Below, one piece after another: positions 14,258 to 17,361 of a stretch of DNA of 17,361 bases. Positions within the stretch are counted from its first letter, which is position 1; each line of letters begins with the position of its first letter. The notes beneath the pieces were generated by a model. The model was not told the DNA's origin, did not search any database, and saw nothing but the letters and a program-made list of their open reading frames with translations. Origin of the DNA: JBCDBD01 sp039184335. GTDB lineage: Bacteria; Bacteroidota; Bacteroidia; Flavobacteriales; Flavobacteriaceae. A program made the translations under genes and the position numbers. Location: positions 1 through 17,361 of the forward strand of contig JBCDBD010000053.1 in the NCBI GenBank assembly GCA_039184335.1, in the 5' to 3' direction.

Positions 14258-15493
14258 ATGACCATTGAAAACGGACTTTACGACTATTTTATCAAAATGG
14301 GGATGACCGAAAATGGGGCCATGTATGTCAATACCATGGTACTTTTGGTGCTGGGCCTGTTTGTGGTATTTCTTCTGGATTTCATTATTTGGAAAATCTT
14401 GCGTTTGGTTTCGGCACGGGTGGCAAAGCGCACCAGAACAAACTTTGATGATCTATTGGTCGTGAACCGCTTGCCAAGATTTGTGGCCCATGTATTGCCG
14501 TTGCTCTTGGGATTGGAGTTGGTTCCCTTTATTTTCCACAACTTTCAATATGCCGAAAACATCGCATTGAAAGTACTGTACATTTTGGGCGTGGTATTGA
14601 TTCTTCGTATTATCCGTAGTTTGCTGAATACCATTCGGGATTACCTAAAAACCCTACCCCGGTTTAAGGACAAGCCCATTGACAGCTATATTCAGGTCTT
14701 TATGATATTTGCCTGGATTACCGGGGTACTGACCATTTTTGCCATCATTACCGATACCACCATTTGGAAGTTTTTTACGGCATTGGGCGCTGCTTCTGCG
14801 GTCTTATTGCTCATCTTTCGGGATACGATCTTGGGTTTGGTTGCCAGTATTCAGGTAAGTATCAATGATATGGTCCGTATTGGGGATTGGATTACCTTTG
14901 ATAAATACGGTGCCGATGGTGATGTTATTGAAATCAATCTAGCGACAGTAAAGGTTCAGAATTTTGATAAGACCATTACGACCATACCTACCTACGCCCT
15001 TATTTCCGATTCGTTCAAAAATTGGCGGGGAATGCAGGAATCTGGGGGAAGGCGGATCAAAAGGGCTTTGATCATTAAACAAGAAAGCATTCGGTTCTTG
15101 AACAGCGATGACCTTAAAAAGCTGGGGCAAATCGAACTGATCGCCACCTATTTGATCGATAGGCAACAAAAAGTGGACACCTACAATGCCACTAATGCCA
15201 TTAACAAAGAATTGGCCATCAATGGCCGTAACCTGACCAATCTTGGGGTCTTTCGAAAGTATATCGAATCGTACCTGGAATCGCATTCGGCCATCAATGA
15301 TGCCATGACCTTGATGACCCGACAGCTACCCCCAACCGCACAGGGCATTCCCTTAGAAATATACGCGTTTAGCAGTGACAAGCGCTGGCAGAACTATGAA
15401 TATATCATGGCCGACATCTTTGACCATTTGCTGGCTTCTGTCCCTTACTTTGATTTGAAACTTTTTGAATTGCCTACCTCACTTTCACAATAG
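14258..15493 (+). CDS. MscS-family mechanosensitive channel, YbdG-like
   Basis: 411 residues, close to the roughly 415 of E. coli YbdG. Hydrophobic segments occur at about residues 24-50, 76-95, 103-122, 145-165 and the pore helix 170-200 (F-F-T-A-L-G-A-A-S-A-V-L-L-L-I-F-R-D-T-I), which leads into the conserved beta domain D-M-V-R-I-G-D-W-I and G-D-V-I-E-I-N-L-A-T-V-K-V-Q-N-F-D-K-T. Y-A-L-I-S-D-S-F-K-N-W-R-G-M, then G-G-R-R-I-K-R, is characteristic of the YbdG/miniconductance branch. Channels of this type open under membrane tension and protect against osmotic downshock, or signal osmotic stress. The gene is preceded by a good -7 box and appears monocistronic. Confidence 0.9.
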   Translation: MTIENGLYDYFIKMGMTENGAMYVNTMVLLVLGLFVVFLLDFIIWKILRLVSARVAKRTRTNFDDLLVVNRLPRFVAHVLPLLLGLELVPFIFHNFQYAENIALKVLYILGVVLILRIIRSLLNTIRDYLKTLPRFKDKPIDSYIQVFMIFAWITGVLTIFAIITDTTIWKFFTALGAASAVLLLIFRDTILGLVASIQVSINDMVRIGDWITFDKYGADGDVIEINLATVKVQNFDKTITTIPTYALISDSFKNWRGMQESGGRRIKRALIIKQESIRFLNSDDLKKLGQIELIATYLIDRQQKVDTYNATNAINKELAINGRNLTNLGVFRKYIESYLESHSAINDAMTLMTRQLPPTAQGIPLEIYAFSSDKRWQNYEYIMADIFDHLLASVPYFDLKLFELPTSLSQ

Positions 15494-15648
15494 GAAAGAG
15501 AATCCCTTTTTTGTATGTATCTGTATATGGGATGGTTTAATATCAACTAACATGTACATTCGCTTATCATTTTTTTATTCTACTTCCCATTGGGGGAATT
15601 CCCCCTGCTCATCTACGACAGTATACAGGGTAACGAAAAATCATTCCC
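15494..15648. other. Spacer between the MscS gene and the G+C-rich repeat gene
   Basis: No gene is seen in these 155 bases. The spacer contains a perfect 14-bp palindrome at 15592-15605 and shows the change from A+T-rich to G+C-rich sequence. I find no convincing terminator for the MscS gene and no exact TAnnTTTG box for the following gene. Confidence 0.5.
15592..15605. promoter_or_regulatory. Perfect 14-bp palindrome, operator-like
   Basis: GGGGGAATTCCCCC is its own reverse complement and lies 43 bp before the ATG at 15649, in an otherwise A+T-rich spacer. The placement fits an operator for a dimeric repressor; a protein cannot be named. Confidence 0.3.
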
Positions 15649-17361
15649 ATGGCCAACGAAACAACAGCTGCAGACGCCTTTCACCAGGGTATGGTAGAGC
15701 TCATATCAAGGAGCTATGGTAGGCAGTCGGTCCCCATTGCCCCCGGTGAAGTCGTAGACCCGGTACGTGAAGGCCTGCGTTCCTCCCTTGCGGTATGGGA
15801 GGGCGAGAACACCCAATGGCCCCATCCGGCCTACGACCTGGGCGTCCCTACCGATGCCTATAGGTCCGCACTGACGGGCAGCATCAAGGCAACCCTTGAC
15901 GCGCTTCGCGGCTTTTTGGAGCACAGCGCTATTTTTTCCGAAGAGGAAAAGGGCGAGGATTCGGGGGCCTACCAAGACCTGATGTCCGTTCTGGCCACGC
16001 CGGAGAATCCCAAGGCCATCGCCCCGGGCGACCAGGACAGAAGCGGTCTGTTCTATCGTGACATGGTGCACAATGATCGTTACTGGGACACCACAGGGGG
16101 CCACATACAGTTGATGCGGGAGCTGTCCGGCACCATCGCCGAGGTGGCGAAAATATGCACTGGCAATGACCTGGTTGCGAAACGGGGTGACGTACAGAGT
16201 GCCCTTTCCACCATCTTCACGAGCGAGCTTTCCGCCTATGGGGTCTGCCTTGGCGGGCATGCCAGTAAGATAAGGGATGCCAGGGACCTGCTGCGGGTGT
16301 CCCCCGAGGCCGTCCTGCTGTCGCATTGGAACGCCTATGTCAAGGGCCTGATGTTGGAACGCCCCCCCGGCGGCCGCGACGTTCCCATTGCCAATGCCAT
16401 ACCCATGGGTGAGCAGGTACACCTGCCACCGGCGGTCGACCACCTTGTGGGGGTTCCAAAGGGTACCGTCGTACAGCGGGATTCCCTCATGTTCAACGGC
16501 TTTACGGGCCTGACCATGGGGCACCACTGTTTCTTGGCCGATAGGGCCTTCGACTTTCCAAAGACCCTTGCCAAGAAACTTGGCGAAGATATCAGGGGCA
16601 TTCTTCAGGACTTTGATAATTGTGCCGACCTGGCGGAAAAGAACCATAGGGCTGAACAGCTCGTGGGCCTCTTAAGGCCCTTTGTTGCAGACAGCGCGAT
16701 CGATGGTTTCAGATATGGCATATATGATATGGAGCGGAATACCTTTGCCAGTGCCTCCCATATCGAGGAAGAATCGGGGAAAGTGCTGGCCGGCTCACTA
16801 TGTGCCACGGTGGGGATGGCCGAGGTGCCCTTTCAGGCACTTGTGGAGCAAGATGTCTCCGCGGGCAAGCGTGCCCAATGTATCCCGCGTGAAGGGATCT
16901 TCTTCGGTGCGTTGTTCTTGGCATATGCACTGACCCCGCGCGAAGGGGCCCTGGGGGCAGTTATCGCTGCTTGCCCCGAAGGACTGAAGGGCTACATGTT
17001 CGCCACTGCACTCTACGATTGTGCGTTACAGGGCAACGACGCTGTGCTCAACAGGGTGGTCGCTGCCTGCCCCGAAGGGCTGAAGGGCAACACGTTCATC
17101 GATACACTCTACTACTGTGCGTTACAGGACAACAGGGATACGCTAGACAGGGTGGTCGCTGCCTGCCCCGAAGGGCTGAAGGGCAGCACGTTCACCACTG
17201 TACTGTACCGTTGTGCGGAGCAGGGCAACATGGATGCGCTAGACAGGGTGGTCGCTGCCTGCCCCGAAGGACTGAAGGACTACATGTTCACCACTGCACT
17301 CTACTATTGTGCGTTACAGGGCAACGACGCTGTGCTCAACAGGGTGGTCGCTGCCTGCCCC
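15649..17361 (+). CDS. Large G+C-rich protein with ankyrin-like tandem repeats (3' end outside window)
   Basis: The frame begins with the ATG at 15649, the first after an in-frame TAA at 15631, and runs without a stop for 571 codons to the window edge. No signal peptide or TM helix is visible, so it is probably cytosolic or exported by a dedicated route. Residues 1-437 match nothing I recognise: mainly helical, with segments such as P-T-D-A-Y-R-S-A-L-T-G-S-I-K, R-S-G-L-F-Y-R-D-M-V and F-T-G-L-T-M-G-H-H-C-F. From residue 438 four complete 32-residue repeats and part of a fifth follow, each of form V-V-A-A-C-P-E-G-L-K-G, then a variable F/L/Y segment, then C-A-L-Q-G-N and D-x-L-x-R. The T-A-L-Y-x-C-A-x-x-G-N-x-D-x-L-x-R-V-V spacing resembles ankyrin repeats. 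Spot G+C is 62-67% against about 38% in the MscS gene, with heavy use of CTG, GCC and GGC, pointing to foreign origin. Confidence 0.75.
   Translation, partial: MANETTAADAFHQGMVELISRSYGRQSVPIAPGEVVDPVREGLRSSLAVWEGENTQWPHPAYDLGVPTDAYRSALTGSIKATLDALRGFLEHSAIFSEEEKGEDSGAYQDLMSVLATPENPKAIAPGDQDRSGLFYRDMVHNDRYWDTTGGHIQLMRELSGTIAEVAKICTGNDLVAKRGDVQSALSTIFTSELSAYGVCLGGHASKIRDARDLLRVSPEAVLLSHWNAYVKGLMLERPPGGRDVPIANAIPMGEQVHLPPAVDHLVGVPKGTVVQRDSLMFNGFTGLTMGHHCFLADRAFDFPKTLAKKLGEDIRGILQDFDNCADLAEKNHRAEQLVGLLRPFVADSAIDGFRYGIYDMERNTFASASHIEEESGKVLAGSLCATVGMAEVPFQALVEQDVSAGKRAQCIPREGIFFGALFLAYALTPREGALGAVIAACPEGLKGYMFATALYDCALQGNDAVLNRVVAACPEGLKGNTFIDTLYYCALQDNRDTLDRVVAACPEGLKGSTFTTVLYRCAEQGNMDALDRVVAACPEGLKDYMFTTALYYCALQGNDAVLNRVVAACP
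16960..17361 (+). repeat. 96-bp coding tandem repeat array (4 full units, truncated by the window edge)
   Basis: Units start at 16960, 17056, 17152, 17248 and 17344, exactly 96 bp apart, so the reading frame is preserved. The most conserved block is GCTGCCTGCCCCGAAGG with slight changes. Units 1 and 4 differ at only 6 of 96 positions, while units 2 and 3 share GCTAGACAGG at their ends where units 1 and 4 have GCTCAACAGG. The array continues past the window. Confidence 0.9.

Noticed and set aside
15706..16647. 313-codon open frame on the minus strand opposite the G+C-rich gene
   Set aside because: Long antisense frames are expected in G+C-rich DNA. The plus frame is open for 571 codons and contains the in-frame 96-bp repeats, so the minus frame is a shadow.
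16960..17361. Regular repeats considered as a CRISPR array
   Set aside because: The units are 96 bp, contiguous without spacers, and preserve a reading frame, so they are coding repeats.

Overview
The window looks like a chromosomal segment from a marine-type member of the Flavobacteriaceae (Bacteroidota). The evidence is several lipoproteins with an acidic stretch straight after the lipid cysteine, signal peptides ending in A-Q, LytS/LytTR two-component genes, a DUF4251 lipoprotein, a RipA-family fragment, a TAnnTTTG promoter and near absence of Shine-Dalgarno signals. Most of it is about 38-45% G+C by spot count; the last 1.7 kb is near 60%.

Layout. 1-257: 3' end of a RipA-family membrane protein. 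258-697: non-coding, rich in short direct and inverted repeats. 698-901: eroded ricin-lectin remnant. 924-2072 (-): MFS exporter. 2356-3602 (+): tyrosine-rich lipoprotein plus Crp/Fnr-type regulator. 3851-5749 (-): carbohydrate-binding-like lipoprotein and DUF4251 lipoprotein. 5900-11136 (-): the most interesting block. 11249-12178 (-): EamA transporter. 12272-13579: a thioredoxin-like gene and an L-isoaspartyl methyltransferase gene, convergent, each with its signal peptide in a different frame from its catalytic domain. 13760-14125 (+): small Cys-containing lipoprotein. 14258-15493 (+): YbdG-like MscS channel. 15649 to the end (+): an open-ended G+C-rich gene with a novel-looking 437-residue N-terminal region followed by 96-bp (32-residue) ankyrin-like tandem repeats.

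Candidate system. Read on the minus strand from 11136: an exported protein with ten S-D-H-H-K-A repeats at a nearly exact 34-residue period; an intact 4-TM LytS-type histidine kinase; a second 4-TM kinase-like protein overlapping it by 4 bp that has lost the phosphoacceptor His and the ATP-binding Asn; a LytTR response regulator overlapping by 20 bp; then an acidic surface lipoprotein with its own terminator. Upstream of the repeat gene are two 9-bp sites separated by 12 bp, the known geometry of LytTR-domain operators. I infer an autoregulated envelope-sensing relay in which the SDHH protein is either sensor partner or main output. The ligand is unknown.

The second point of interest is the 3' repeat protein, whose base composition differs from everything else here and whose repeats 1 and 4 are nearly identical, suggesting recent expansion or gene conversion.
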